A DNA stretch of 64,000 nt from Lomentospora prolificans (taxonomy: Eukaryota; Ascomycota; Sordariomycetes; Microascales; Microascaceae). Positions 46,216 through 58,345 of this stretch are shown piece after piece. The first letter of the stretch is position 1. Each line of letters opens with the position of its first letter. Under the pieces are notes generated by a model. The model saw nothing but the letters and a program-made list of their open reading frames with translations, made no database searches and had not been told where the DNA came from. The stretch covers positions 5,048,010-5,112,009 of the forward strand of contig JARFXM010000004.1 of assembly GCA_029532625.1 (NCBI GenBank), given 5' to 3'. The translations under genes were made by a program, and so were the position numbers.

Positions 46216-48129
46216 ATGTCGCTAGGATACACAATACTCAGCCACCCGACCATTGGGTCAGTTCGGGGCATCAAGAAGTTTCCAGAAGTGAACCAATACT
46301 TAGGCGTCCAGTATGCCACCTTGGAAGATCGGTTCTCCCGTGGTAGGATTCGACAGAAGTACGACAAAAACGAAGTCGATGCAACCAAACTCGGGTAAGA
46401 AAGAATAAATAGTAAATCGTTCAGCCTATGCAGTACCTAACGCTATATTGATAGGCCTCTTCCGTTCAGCCCTCCAGATGGGTGTGAATGGGAGCACAAG
46501 CTTCTGCAGAAGTCTCTTCCATTCTCGCTATTTAGCGAATCGGACACGGAATGTTTGACGCTTAACATTTCAATGCCAAGCGCCGACGCCGTTAATCTTC
46601 CGGTTCTGGTGGTTGTGCACGGTGGCGCTTTTGCGACCGGCAGCAGCGCATACCCCCAGTATGATTTGGGGCTTATCACCAAGCTCAGTATCGCACAAGC
46701 TACGCCGATTGTTTCCGTTAGCATTAAGTAAGTCTGATGGCGAGAGTCGAGACTAATCCGATAATCGTTGCTGACGTTGTCTTTATTTGAAGCTACCGCC
46801 TTGGAGCTCCAGGGTTCCTCCATTCCCCAGCCATGAACGAGGCTGGATACCAGACCAACAACGGCCTTGACGACCAACGTCTTGCGTTGAAGTGGATCAA
46901 GCAGAATATAGCGGGCTTCGGCGGTGACCCTGAGAGGGTGACATTTATGGGAGAAAGCGCCGGTGGAGGTAAGAATAGACCTATCATATGGCCAGTGTCA
47001 GTGATATTGCTAACTGAGAACAGCGTCGGGCTGTTTTCATTTACACTCTTCCGAACCACTGTTCCACCAATTCATTGCCATGAGTGGTTCCTCAGTCCAA
47101 AGATTGAAGAGCGTAGAACAAGCCGAGGCATCCTACAACTCTGTGATTAATATCCTCGGAGCTAGGGAGCTTTCCCCGACAGAGCAGGTCCAGGTCCTAC
47201 TGAAAGCCAGCAAGGACGACTACGCTGTTAAAATTGGACGTAAATTCCCAATTGGGCCCTTGGTTGATGGTACCATAATTCCAGTATTGACTTCCTACGA
47301 GGCGCTCATGGACCCAGAAAGGACCATACGGCTGTTCCCGGGGATGCGCAAGTGTAAGAGAATATTGGTCGGTGATTGCCAAATGGATGTAAGCCAACTC
47401 CTTCCTTGTTAATCTCCGAAATAATGAATTTCTCCGGATGTTTGTGAGGACGGAATGGCACTAACGCACGCGCAGGGTATGGCCTTTGGCAGCCGCCTCA
47501 TCAATAGGACCGATGTACTACCTAAAACGCTCGCAGCCTGTCTGTCCGCCGTCTTTGGTCCTATTGATTCAACCATTGCGCCAGCTTTAATCGAGATGTA
47601 CGGGATTGACGTCAAAGCTACATCAAACAGTCGCCCGGCCATCGAGCCAGTCCTCAATTTTGCCAATGACGTCCTGTTTGCTGCTCCAGCCGTGGCTTTC
47701 TCCAAGGCATGGTCTTCTTCTTCCGTCCCCGGCACCGAATCCTTCCTCTGCCATTTTAACTGCCCTAACCCTTGGGAGGGGCCTTGGAAAGGATACTCCA
47801 CGCATATTTTGGATATTGCCTTTGCTCTGCAAAATTATAACGAATGTCTTTCCCCCGGACAGGCGAAGTGCGCTGAGAGATACGGGAAAGACGTCATCTC
47901 CTTTGTCAACGGTGGTAGTCCTTGGGTAGCTTACCATGAAACAAAGAGCCCTGGTGCTATGGTGTACAACGCCTCTGAGCAGGGTGTTGAAGATAACTCC
48001 AAGTTCGTTGCGCATGCAGTGGCGGATGAAACGGGGCGAAGGAACCATCTTGGCGCAATTGTCAAGGAGGAACATTTTGACAAATTATTAGATGTTTGGC
48101 AAATGTTTGTATGGAGCGGACGTCACTAA
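46216..48129 (+). CDS. type-B carboxylesterase, intracellular
   Basis: Five exons sum to 548 residues: 46216-46394, 46455-46727, 46793-46968, 47024-47388 and 47476-48129. The alpha/beta hydrolase landmarks are PVLVVVHGGAFATGS (oxyanion HGG), NYRLGAPGFLHSPAM, NNGLDDQRLALKWIKQNI, and the catalytic Ser elbow GESAGG, which spans an intron. A STHILDIAF segment likely carries the catalytic His. There is no signal peptide, unlike secreted lipases of this family, so it probably acts in the cytosol. It should cleave an ester of the pathway substrate. The start ATG is the first one in frame with the first conserved stretch (IGSVRGIKKFPEVNQYLGVQ). Confidence 0.9.
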
Positions 48130-48636
48130 TAGTGCCTAAAGAATGATATTTGAGACTTTGTCGTCTGTATTAGATAAAAGACTATCATTTACTACGCGGA
48201 AGTAGCTCTATCAATATGAGTACAAATAAAACCTTACTATTTCAGCTTTGTGCATTTGCGAGAGGCATATTCACCGCTAGAGACAGGACATCATTACCTC
48301 GTCGCGCCATTATCCAGGAGTTGCAATTATAGCTCTGGAATTGTCTGAGGGAGACACTGTATGTGGCTTGAATGTGATCAGTGAATCTGAACTGACGGGT
48401 AGTTTCCGCTACCCCTTACCCCGTGTTATCGCCGCCAGGAAATGAGTTAGAGTGACGGCACACGCCTCATACCTTCTTAAGTCCGCCCCACGCTAGCCAC
48501 CACCCGCACTGCGTACTTCGATGCCAGTACATATTGAGAGATATTGAAATAGATGGCATAAAGTCATAGCCCACAGAAAAGAAGACCGAACAAGCATCCC
48601 TGTGTATTGAAACAACCTATCATTCCCAATCTCAAG
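48130..48636. promoter_or_regulatory. promoter region of the quinone oxidoreductase
   Basis: A 507-bp spacer between co-oriented genes. It has TTTCCGC at 48403-48409, the reverse complement of GCGGAAA found at 44670-44676. No gene is seen. Confidence 0.4.
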
Positions 48637-49752
48637 ATGTCGCTCCCGTCTACGCAAAAGGCTATAGTAGTCGAAGAGACTGGAGGACCGGAGGTCCTTC
48701 AGTTTCGCACAGACTATCCGGTACCCGTCCCGGGCGAGGGCCAGGTTCTCGTGAAGAACGTGCTGTCAGGAATCAACTTTATTGATACCTATTTCCGTAC
48801 CGGTCTGTACCCCTCCCCAAAGCCTGAAGTTCTCGGCCGCGAAGCTGCTGGTGTGATTGTGGCCGTTGGCCCCGACGCAGATAAGCATGGCTTTGAGGTC
48901 GGAAACCGCGTTGTATGGCTGGGAAACGGTGCCTATGCAGAGTATAGTGCTGCCCCCGTAACGCAGATGATGAGATTGCCGGATGGTCTTGCAGATGTGG
49001 ACGCCGTCGGTAGCTACTTGAGTGGCTTGACCAGCCTCGCGCTCGCTGAGGAGGCTTACCACGTCAAGCCCGGTGACTGGGTGCTTCTTCACGCTGCTGC
49101 CGGTGGCACCGGAATCCTCATGACCCAGATTCTCAAGGCCCTCGGAGCCAAGGTTATTGGAACAGCTGGCGGCCCGCACAAGGCCGAATTAGTCAAAAGT
49201 CTTGGGGCAGACTACGTCATTGACTACCGCAGTGAGGCGGGCAAGGACTGGGTAAACGAGGTGAAGCGCATCACAAATCAGCGAGGAGTCGATGTTGTCT
49301 ACGACTCTGTGGGCAAGGATACTTGGGAGGGCGACCTAGAGGTTGTGAAGAGAAAGGGCACAGTTGTGTGGTTCGGCAACGCCAGCGGCCCTGTACCGCC
49401 ACTACCTTTGAAGTGAGTACAAATTGTCTCCCTCGAGCTGGTGAATCGCTGACAGACCTGTGTTAGCCTTCTCTCGAAGAAATGCATCAACGTTGCTCGG
49501 CCAACTCTGTTCGGCTATATCGCGACGCGTGAAGAGTTTGAGCACTACGCGAATGGACTGTTCCGTCTACTACTCTCAGGAGAACTGAAGGTCAAGATCC
49601 ATGCCACCTACCCACTAGAGGAGGTGCAGCAAGCACACAAGGTGCGAATCAAGCTCACGACATACGATTTCGTTTAGTTGCTAACGGATTTCTCAATTAT
49701 GTAGGACCTTGAAAGTCGGAAAACGATGGGAAAGACATTGCTTAGGCACTAG
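48637..49752 (+). CDS. NADPH:quinone oxidoreductase (zeta-crystallin-like)
   Basis: Three exons, 48637-49412, 49467-49641 and 49705-49752, give 332 residues. The ATG at 48637 is used because the longer frame begins at TTG. It is a zinc-free MDR protein: NFIDTYFRTGLYP, EVLGREAAGVIVAVGP, GAYAEYSAAP, VLLHAAAGGTGILMTQILKA (the AAxGGxG nucleotide motif), GTAGGPHKAELVKSLGADYV, VDVVYDSVGKDTW and YPLEEVQQAHKDLESRKTMG. The reaction is one- or two-electron reduction of quinones with NADPH, or reduction of an activated double bond. In this neighbourhood it could handle a quinone made by the flavin hydroxylase. No zinc-binding Cys cluster is seen, as expected for the subfamily. Confidence 0.92.
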
Positions 49753-50589
49753 TGTCTAGGGCCAGAGTTGTCTAGATGTAAAGACAGAATACAATACTAG
49801 TCTGCTGTAGAATCTTGAACGTCTCTGCAAATCAAATGAAGAAAATTCTATCGACTAATATGAAGTTTCTAACGCCATTACTCGTTATTTCTCTCTCTTC
49901 ATTCACCGAATGCTGTTATATCTCGTAAAATCGGCATGGGAATATTGCCGTTGAAGAATATTACATCCTGAGATGCCGTCTAAGGTCCTATTCGCCTGTA
50001 TGCAATGTTGAAGCTTTATCATCCCACCCCGTGATCGTTATCTTGATAAACCGTCCCCGGAAAGAAGCGGCATCTGCCGGGTCTGCTTTATCCAAAACTC
50101 CTCATCGGGTTAGTTCGGATGTCCGACTGCTCTAGCCGCACAGATATACGGCCGCCACCTCAGTTGGGCATGCGGGGATATAGCGGCTATCCCGCCAAAT
50201 CTCCGGTGTTTCTCGATCTGCGGTAATTTGGCGGATCTGTTATCTCCGCTGATAAGAGACATCGGCAAAAGTCGCATCTGGAGCAGAAGCGGGCCAAGAG
50301 AACAGTACAAAGTGGAATGCTGCCACCGGGCCCATGGTGAAGAATTGGCGGCTGATAATATTCTGTAACGATAAGAGTCTGGAGAATATGCCAGGGTAGC
50401 TGCGGCTTATGGGGCGGTTGACGGTTGTTTTATAATTAAACTTAAAGGCTGGTCTGCGGCGGACGCAGAAGAAGAACCGCCTCGTAAATTTACATCTAGC
50501 TACCGATCAGCCGCCTTCCAATACGTCGCATGCCTATTCAGAAGAGCTCCCAATCTCGATACTTTAGCGTGAATTCCCAATTTGTCAAC
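49753..50589. promoter_or_regulatory. promoter region of the DUF1338 gene with inverted GGCGG motifs
   Basis: An 837-bp spacer. TGCGGGGATA lies at 50171-50180. An inverted pair, CCCGCCAAAT (50191-50200) and ATTTGGCGG (50226-50234), is separated by 25 bp. These resemble GCGG motifs upstream of neighbouring genes. No coding region is supported. Confidence 0.45.
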
Positions 50590-52052
50590 ATGGAGTCCTT
50601 GCCGTATGTTGTTTGTATTCCCGCCTACCATTCGTGTCCTGAGCCCATTCTAACAACCCATTTCGTAGTTGTAGCCCAGCTTTCGATCAAGATGAGTTAC
50701 GAACAAAATTCACTCTCGCACTGTCGGAGATGTACAAGTCAGAGGTTCCTCTCTATGGGGATCTCATCAAGATTGTACGCAAAGTCGATGATCTAGTCTT
50801 AAGGCGTCAGGGCCTTAATCGCCAGGATCTACCCGTGCGTCACGATCTAGAACGACATGGCGCCATAAGGATCGGCTCGGATCAAGAGATGCGTGTGATT
50901 AAGAGATTATTTGCCGTTCTGGGCATGCACCCAGTTGGATACTACGACTTGACAGTAGTAGATTTTCCGCTGCATGCGACGGCATTCAGGCCAATTTCTG
51001 AAGATTCCCTGGCTAGCAACCCGTTTAGGGTCTTCACTTCAGTCCTACGCAAAGATCTACTTTTAGATGAGACGCGTGAAATTATAGAAAAAATCCTCGA
51101 CAAGCGGTCTTTATTCACACCTCGCCTGCTCGAGATCCTTGAAGCCATAGAAGCCAATGCCAGTCTCGACGCACAAGACATGGGCGACCTCGTGGTTGAA
51201 AGCCTTAAAATATTCAAATGGCACGGCAGATCCACAGTTTCGCTCGAAGACTATACTAAACTCAAAAAAGAGCACCCAATGATTGCGGATATTGTCTGCT
51301 TTCCTAGCGCGCACATCAACCATCTAACACCTCGGACGCTTGACATCGACTTTGTGCAGGAAGAAATGATTAAGCAGAATCTCCCCGCAAAGAGCAGGAT
51401 CGAGGGGCCTCCGTGCCGAAAATGCCCTATTCTCCTCCGACAAACAAGCTTCAAGGCTCTGGAAGAGGCAGTCAGCTTCCCAAACATTGACGGAGGCCTG
51501 ACGCCTGGTTCGCACACTGCACGGTTCGGAGAGATCGAGCAGCGTGGTGCGGCTGTCACCCGGCAAGGTCGAGATCTGTACGATGAACTCCTGCGTGAGG
51601 CTACGAAGATGGCCGCAGATGAGACGTGCGATCTTGATGCCGCGCTAGCCAAGGCGTTCGAAGCTTATCCCGATGATTGGGACGAACTCCGGACTCGGGG
51701 TCTAGTCTACTTCCGCTATCGCGTTGCCACGGACCACCGTGATGGACATATTACAGAACCCACTCAGAACTCATCAACACTTGAAGACCTTATTTCCAGT
51801 GGAGTTATCGAGTGCGAACCGATCACGTACGAAGACTTCCTGCCGCTGTCAGCCGCCGGCATTTTCAAGTCCAATCTCGGCGAGGTTGTGTCGCAGTCGC
51901 CTATACGTGAGGCTAGCAGCAGCATGTCGGATCTAGAAGATATTCTCGGGTGTAAGATTATCAGTCAGTTTGATTTATATGACCGGCTGCAGCAGGAGAG
52001 CCTGGATAAGTGTGTGAAGGAACTGGGGCTGTCGGAAATCATGATGCACTAG
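50590..52052 (+). CDS. DUF1338 2-oxoadipate dioxygenase/decarboxylase-like protein
   Basis: A 14-bp first exon (50590-50603) and a long second exon (50669-52052) give 465 residues. The join yields SPAFDQDELRTKFTLALSEM, which fits the family better than the internal Met at 50730. The DUF1338 marks are YGDLIKIV, DLERHGAIRIG (His of the HGAIR box, a metal ligand in known members), YYDLTVVDFPLHATAFRP, FPSAHINHLTPRTLDIDFVQ and RCPILLRQTSFKALEE-like KCPILLRQTSFKALEE, then RFGEIEQRGAAVT. Characterised relatives (bacterial HglS and plant homologs) are Fe(II) enzymes turning 2-oxoadipate into 2-hydroxyglutarate with loss of CO2. A role on a ring-cleavage 2-oxoacid here is inference. Confidence 0.88.
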
Positions 52053-52725
52053 TTTGTAGTACGATATAGATATGCATCTAATTTTATACGGTGGCTGTAC
52101 GTGCAGCTAATTAATAAATGTATCGATGTAGAGACAGGCCTAACGGAGTCATTTTCGCAACTGCAAATCGCTGGGACTAAGCTCGAATCCATTTTGCTTG
52201 GTATGGTGAATTATGATCGTTGTCTATGTAATGTCCGTATAGCTTCGAGAAACGTTGCTGGATCGCGAGTTCCCTAGAGAGGCGAGATTGCCATTCCAGG
52301 CTTGCCAAGGTCCCTTCACCATGATGACTAATAACATGACCTGAGGCGGTCTTTATACTAATGTGGCTCTGTGGGCCTCGCCCCATGTTGGTGTGTATTC
52401 TTGGGTATCAGTTGGCCTGGCCTTGTGATCAATAATGGCGTTACAGTGTGAAATTGTACAGAACCCCCTAATTGCCACCTAAAAACCAGCCCGGCTTACT
52501 AGATCGGCAGAGCAACTGATGGTTGCCGAGGCTCTGAAAGGACTAGCGGAATGGGGCGCAAATTGCGGGGTTCGCCAGCCAGCCACCCCTGGATTGAACA
52601 ACTACCCCAGATGCCAGCCCGGCAGCTAGCTTTTTCGCCCCTGTAGAGTTGCCTCACACACACGTTTCTACCCATACACACGCGGGCGACTGCAAAGATT
52701 TCAAGGTCCATCCAGCAAAGAGACA
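52053..52725. promoter_or_regulatory. promoter region of the Zn2Cys6 regulator
   Basis: A 673-bp spacer holding TAGCGGAAT (52544-52552) and AATTGCGGGG (52561-52570), CGG-bearing words like those in the target promoters. This could reflect autoregulation. No gene seen. Confidence 0.4.
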
Positions 52726-55545
52726 ATGTCCAGCATCAATCCAGATCACCCCACGAAACGACCCAGACAGGGCAACGACGATAGCTCCTTGGCACGCTGC
52801 AAGAAGAAACCCGCACGTAAGCGTGCCGCTCTTGCCTGTGAGGAATGCCGGTCTCGCAAAAGACGATGTGACGGAGTATTCCCTGCCTGTGGAGGCTGCA
52901 CCAAGAGGCTTTCGACTTGCGTGTACTCGTCCGATGTTGAAGCAAGAGCTTGGAATGCCAAGTATGCTCTCACGGAACGTCAGTCCATCTCAAATACTGA
53001 CAATCATATTTTCTCTCTAGCATGATACAGTCCCTGAGAAACCAGTTACAGGAGCTGGAGGCCGGCGAATTGTTGAATAGAGCAAGGCCAGAGAGGAGGA
53101 CCGCTCCCATTACAAGTCGAGAGACTTCAGCGCCTCCTCTTGACCGACGAAGCCCTAGCCCGAACTTCGCACCTGTCCCGAACCAAGAGGACGACGGCGT
53201 CACGAGTCCTCATACGGCCCCAGCAGCAATCGAAGCCATAGCTACTAGCCCGCGGATTGTGCCAACTCATGTTTGTCCGACCATATCGACTCCGACTCCG
53301 CAAAGAGCCGCCTATCTGTCTCCTCACTCTCAAACCTCCGGACCGAGTGTTGCCGGATCGTGTGACTACTTTGAACCGCGAGGCTTTGAAAAGCTGATGC
53401 GGCCCGTTCAGTCCGACGTTCAGTCCTTGCAGTCACTAGTGGCTACCAACCAGAGCCCTCACGGCGGTCAAGCAGATGACTGCTCGTGTGAGCGTTTGTT
53501 GGATGCAGAGAGGTGGTGCTTGCCCCCACGTAGGGTGGCCGACAGCCTGATCGCAATCTACTTCTCGCGAGTTCATCGCATGTACCCCATACTTCATCAG
53601 CCCACGTTTCAAAAGCAGTACGGCCAGCTATGGGAGTCTACACTGGATGACGCGGCGGCAAACTGCTCTGGGTTGTGTAAACAAAAGAGCCAAGGCAGAT
53701 TATTTCCGTTTATTCTCCACGCTATATTTGCACTAGCCACGCTTTTCGGATCCGGGCCGCTCGAGCACAACGCAGCTAAGGCTGATGACTTCTTCCGTAA
53801 TGTCCAAGGCCTAGACCTGATGACCATGTTGAACAATCACGTCGGCGCCGAGTTGATCCAGCTTGGTCTCCTGATGGGCTTCTATTTACAAGCTACGGAG
53901 CGATTCTCGCAGTGTTGGAACATCTCCAGCCTGACGATTCGACTAGCTCGCAACATCGGACTGAATGTCAACATCACTGAAGCATGTAAGAGAGGGCTTG
54001 TCTCCTCCCCTACTCAGCTCGAATGCGAGATGCGGGCACGTGTGTGGTATGGATGTGTCGTGCTCGAAAGGTAGAGTTCCCCGCGTCCAAAAAGTAGCCT
54101 GGTTGCATTGATTGCTAAAACGACGTAGGGAAGTCTCGATGTGTTTTGGTCGACGATTAACAAACACCGCGACTGAAAAGCAGTCTATCGATCTGCCACA
54201 AGCCATTGATGACGGATTTCTTAGCGATGTCGAGGGAAAATGGAATTCGCAGCCAAGAGATGTCCCTAGCTTATTAGAAGCGTATATTCAGACGATTAAA
54301 CTATACAATATCCTTGGCCAGGTTCTGGACGACGACGAATCGTACGAGTCAATATTCCACAGGAAGGGGAGCAAGGAATCAGCGGAGACTTGCTTGAACT
54401 TTAACACCTTGCTCGACCTAGAGACTTCAGCAATGCAATGGAGGGATTCTCTTCCGTCCTATCTCAAATTTGACCCCCAGGCCACGGATAGATGCCATGC
54501 AGAGCCTATCGCAGCAGACAGACAGACTGTACACAGTTCCGATTTTCACTTACAATCGAAAAGGCTATGTCTACGGTAAGTTTCTATTCCAAAGGGCGCC
54601 AGGCGCCTGGCTCGCACTGCTTGATGTCGTTAACAAGTGTAGGTTCTTGCATACACGGCTGTTGATTCAACGGCCCGCTCTTGATTTGTTTTTCCAACGG
54701 CAGAAGCGCAACCAGACGACTTCAAAGAAAAAGCAACCAGAATTCATACCCCTTGAAGATTTACTCCTCCGAGATGTAGCATCACAATGTCTCTTAACTG
54801 CACACCAGATGGTCAAATTCCTCGACGCCGAAGTCCGTTCACACAATTTTATAGCGTGGTGGTACAATGTCAGCTGTAGGTGACCCCTCCCTGGAACCCA
54901 AGTTCATACGTACCACCCGGAACTAATAGCTCCATCTTAGATCTGCATAGCGCTGCTAGTACGCTCTTTGTTGGAGAGCTTTGTAGTTGCTTTGATGACA
55001 AGATATCGCCTGCAGCGCTATTGTCGAGCTACAACCTATCTGTTCGATGCCTCGCTCGATATTCTGACCTCAGTAGCATTGCTAGAAAGTCAGTTCAGCT
55101 ATTGCGAGAGGGCGCGAAGCGGCTTTTCCGCAATCACAATCATGATAATGAGAAGGTCACGATGGATACTACGTCTGTGTTCGCCGGCTCAGATGATAGA
55201 CGGCAAGAATTGATACCGCAGCGGCCCACCTATGACTCATGTGACCAGCACCGAATTGGATCCCGCTGTAACTCGCGGTCCACCTCACAGAGACTCGCAG
55301 GAGAAAAGAACCAGACGCCCATGGAAAGGGCAAACTCCCGTCAATCACAAAGGACAAAACCGCAACAACGGACGGAAGACATGGACGGAGCGAGCATCGA
55401 CGTCGACTTCACAGGCGCTGGAAGCTTCAGCGATGACTTGTGGGATATGGACCTGGCCCAACCATCCTCTTGGCTTCCTAGTCCATTCATCCCCCATTGG
55501 GATAACTTTATGATGAACGCCGAAGCATCGATGCCGTTTGACTAG
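52726..55545 (+). CDS. Zn2Cys6 transcription factor
   Basis: Five exons, 52726-52961, 53021-54070, 54129-54575, 54643-54875 and 54941-55545, total 856 residues. The binuclear cluster lies near residues 38-65: ALACEECRSRKRRCDGVFPACGG (read as ACEECRSRKRRCDG then PACGGCTKRLSTC), six Cys in C-x2-C-x6-C-x5-C-x2-C-x6-C order. A short Leu-rich coiled coil follows (SLRNQLQELEAGELL), then the fungal-specific middle homology region from about residue 230 (YFSRVHRMYPILHQPTFQKQ, GFYLQATERFSQCWNISSLT, ARNIGLNVN). The C-terminus is acidic. It binds CGG-type sites as a dimer in known relatives. Its position inside the enzyme block makes it the likely local regulator. Confidence 0.92.
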
Positions 55546-55799
55546 CTGTCAATTGGGCAGAAGATGATGGACTCCAAAGTCATAAGCAGCTTGGCTGTTT
55601 ACATCGGACGTTTATACCCCATACGCGCTGTCAAATGCTGACTTAACTACACCTGTATTGTAGTGTAGATTTACTTTTTGGGTCTTAAATATTTTAGCAG
55701 TGCCAGTGTAGCGGCTTTATTCACCGTAGATAACGATTCTTGTTTTCTAACGTCTAGAATAGCTCTACCACCGCTTACTTCATTTCCTCAGTCATGATC

Positions 55800-56588
55800 T
55801 TAGTGTAACCACTGACTGAACCACAATACGGCCGCGTTTTTGGCTCTCTCCATTCCTTCCTTCTCGCCAGGCTTGCGGAGATCTCCGCGGATGGCAAACC
55901 CGTGTTCCAGGCGGGGGAAATGCTGGTAGTCGTACGCCACTCCCAAAGTTGGGATCGTCTTGTGGCAAAAGGCCTTGAGCTCTGGTGTGAACTGTGGATC
56001 AATCTCAGGGGCCAGAATCTGGACAGGGACGCTGACATTCTCGATTTCCTGGTGCTCTAGCAGAGTCGGATGGGCTACTGATATGCAATCAACTAGCTGA
56101 TTTCCCTCGCCTGCTAGTTGAAATACGCCCCAGCCTCCATAGCAGAAACCCATGGCTCCAGTACGGCGATGGCGTGAGCGCAGTTCCTTGGCACATTCAA
56201 ATATTTCAGGACCTCTCACGCTCTTATTGTTCCTCTTGATAAATGAAGGCAGATCCAGCTCTGCCCATCGACTTTCGTCCTGGATAATGTCGACCGGGAT
56301 TTTCTCACCTCCGAAGCTAATGTCCATTCAATTTAGCACGCGTCGCGCGATTGCAGCTGAACCTGTCACTTACAAATCAGGCACGTAAACCGTTGCGTCA
56401 ATCTCGGCAGCATAGTGATCCGCTAAAACTCGTGTGTTTGAAAACGTCCAGCCAAAAAGGTCATGGATAATCATGATGGCTACATCTTTGTTAGAACCCG
56501 TGATGTAGCAGTCACGACCGGCAAGATTCTCCTCTGTGCCCTTGGGCTTAGCTTCCCACTGGAAACCTTTGACACAACAATGGCTCAT
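55800..56588 (-). CDS. dienelactone hydrolase family protein
   Basis: Two exons, 56588-56374 and 56316-55800, give 243 residues. The catalytic nucleophile region is MGFCYGGWGVFQLA (Cys in GFCYGG, as in true dienelactone hydrolases), and the His lies in RLEHGFAIRGD. The Asp is probably in LAPEIDPQFTP. The N-terminus IMIIHDLFGWTFSNTRVLAD supplies the strand and loop before the active site. Such enzymes open dienelactones or other lactones in aromatic degradation; fungal paralogs also act on lactone toxins and esters. It is transcribed towards the regulator (254-bp gap), and TTTGCGGGAAAG (56768-56779) lies upstream of it, like motifs of its neighbours. Confidence 0.92.
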
Positions 56589-58345
56589 TGTGAGGACAAG
56601 TGATGTGGTGTGAAAAGATAAGTTGTAGGTGTATTGGCTTTAGTATCATGAAAAGCAATGGGCCTTCACTGGAAAAGCGGTCGCAAGGCGCGTGAATAAA
56701 TATGGGGCGAAGGAGATGCAGGGTTTCTACTGTCAGTAGAATATTTACGAGCGAAGTATCCGCAGTATTTGCGGGAAAGGTAGCTAACCCCCGGATAACT
56801 AGAGGCTCTGCCATCCGAAAGTTAGCGTTAGCGTTAACCCGCCATAAGTCCGCCTCTATTGAAAGGAGTGTAGATACCTTGCAGCCCCTCCGCGCCGCCG
56901 TCCAGCGCCAAGGAATCCAAAAACTGTGAGAAATTGGCGAATTACAGGCGCCGTCGGTCCCGATATCAGCCTCATATCAGCCCCATATAAGCCCCATCCT
57001 CTCGCCATTCACGCCGCTTCCACTATGAATGCATCCGCATTCATACATGTCTCTATCGGTTCTTTTACTGACATCGATGAGATAATGCGATAGAAAGAAC
57101 GGGATTTATGCGGGAAACTAGCTATATTCTATGTAAGACTGCTACAGTTGCCATTGTGGTGGCTTTTGTTAATAGTGGCTGAAGTTTCCAACTGCTGCCA
57201 CTGCCGCTGTTACCATGAATATAACAGGACTTTCCTGTATGGTACTTTAGGAGCAGGATGATTGAAGACTCAATATCAGAGAAGGTAGAATTGCTAGGCC
57301 CCCCTTAATTGACACTTCTAGCGCACCCGAACCTCGGCCTGGTGAGTCGAGCTCGCCTTAGCAAATCGCCAAGCAGGAATACGAGCTCGAGCAACTTTTC
57401 CAACTCTTGATACAATCTGCACTTCGTCTAAGGGTAAATTAGGATGTATGGGTTGAGAAATACGACAGAGGCTTCCAAAGGAAAGACCAGCCTTCTAGCC
57501 CTATCCAGTTCACTGGTTTGAAAACAGCAACAGGAGCTTAACAGAGTGATATGGCAAACAGGACAAATGTTAAGAGGTCTATTGTCTTACCAAGCATTGA
57601 CTGTAGCTAAAATAATTAATGATGAGTCCCGAAATATCCTGGATGAGGGCAGCCACAGCAGCTGATTTGGCGCGAAGACATGGAGCCGAGATCTCGACTA
57701 GCCTGATCTAACCTGTACGAGGCACATCCTTAATTGGGCGGTTTGACGTTAGACCAGTACACCGCAACAACAGTTCGTAGAACGCCGGCGATACAGTGTT
57801 TGCTGGAAGCGACAGCGTGCAGAATCCCAAGAAGGCGTGTTATGTGGAGTCAATTCTTTTCACCATAGAAACGGAGCACAATGAATGCAACCTTAGCCCT
57901 TCTTCTGTTCTAAACTGCGATAGCACCGAGAAGGCTGCAATGATGTTCGTCGGAGTCGTGACACAACGCTATTCAGCCTGGAAAAAGAATTATGTAAGAC
58001 CATACACTATTACAATTTCTCTGCCACAACGGCAGCTGTGGAGAAAGTTCGCTCCCTAGATGCCCATGATTATCTTTCCGTGTCGGAGAGTTCACCCTAC
58101 TAGAATGCGCCCCCTTTTGTAATACATTAACTTCTTCCTATGAAATGAGAAGCGAAACGTCATAAATAGTGCTTTACCCTATACGGTTGCATGTACTCAA
58201 TGCTTTACGCGAGCATGTGCAGACAATCAACATGGCCTCAGTTATTCAGGACCGCTGGTGGATAAGTGAAGCCTGAGCGAGTATACACGAATGTTCAAGT
58301 GCAGCTAGAAGCAACGAACGCGAAATGCGTCCTCAATTAGTGCTT
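56589..58345. promoter_or_regulatory. promoter of the hydrolase, then 1.4 kb without genes
   Basis: Near the gene lie TTTGCGGGAAAG (56768-56779) and, farther out, ATGCGGGAAAC (57108-57118), plus a duplicated GTTAGC pair at about 56821-56833 and a repeated ATATCAGCC/CATATAAGCCC group at 56962-56997. From 57200 to 58340 no gene is seen; the frame at 57796-58059 has no motif. Confidence 0.4.
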
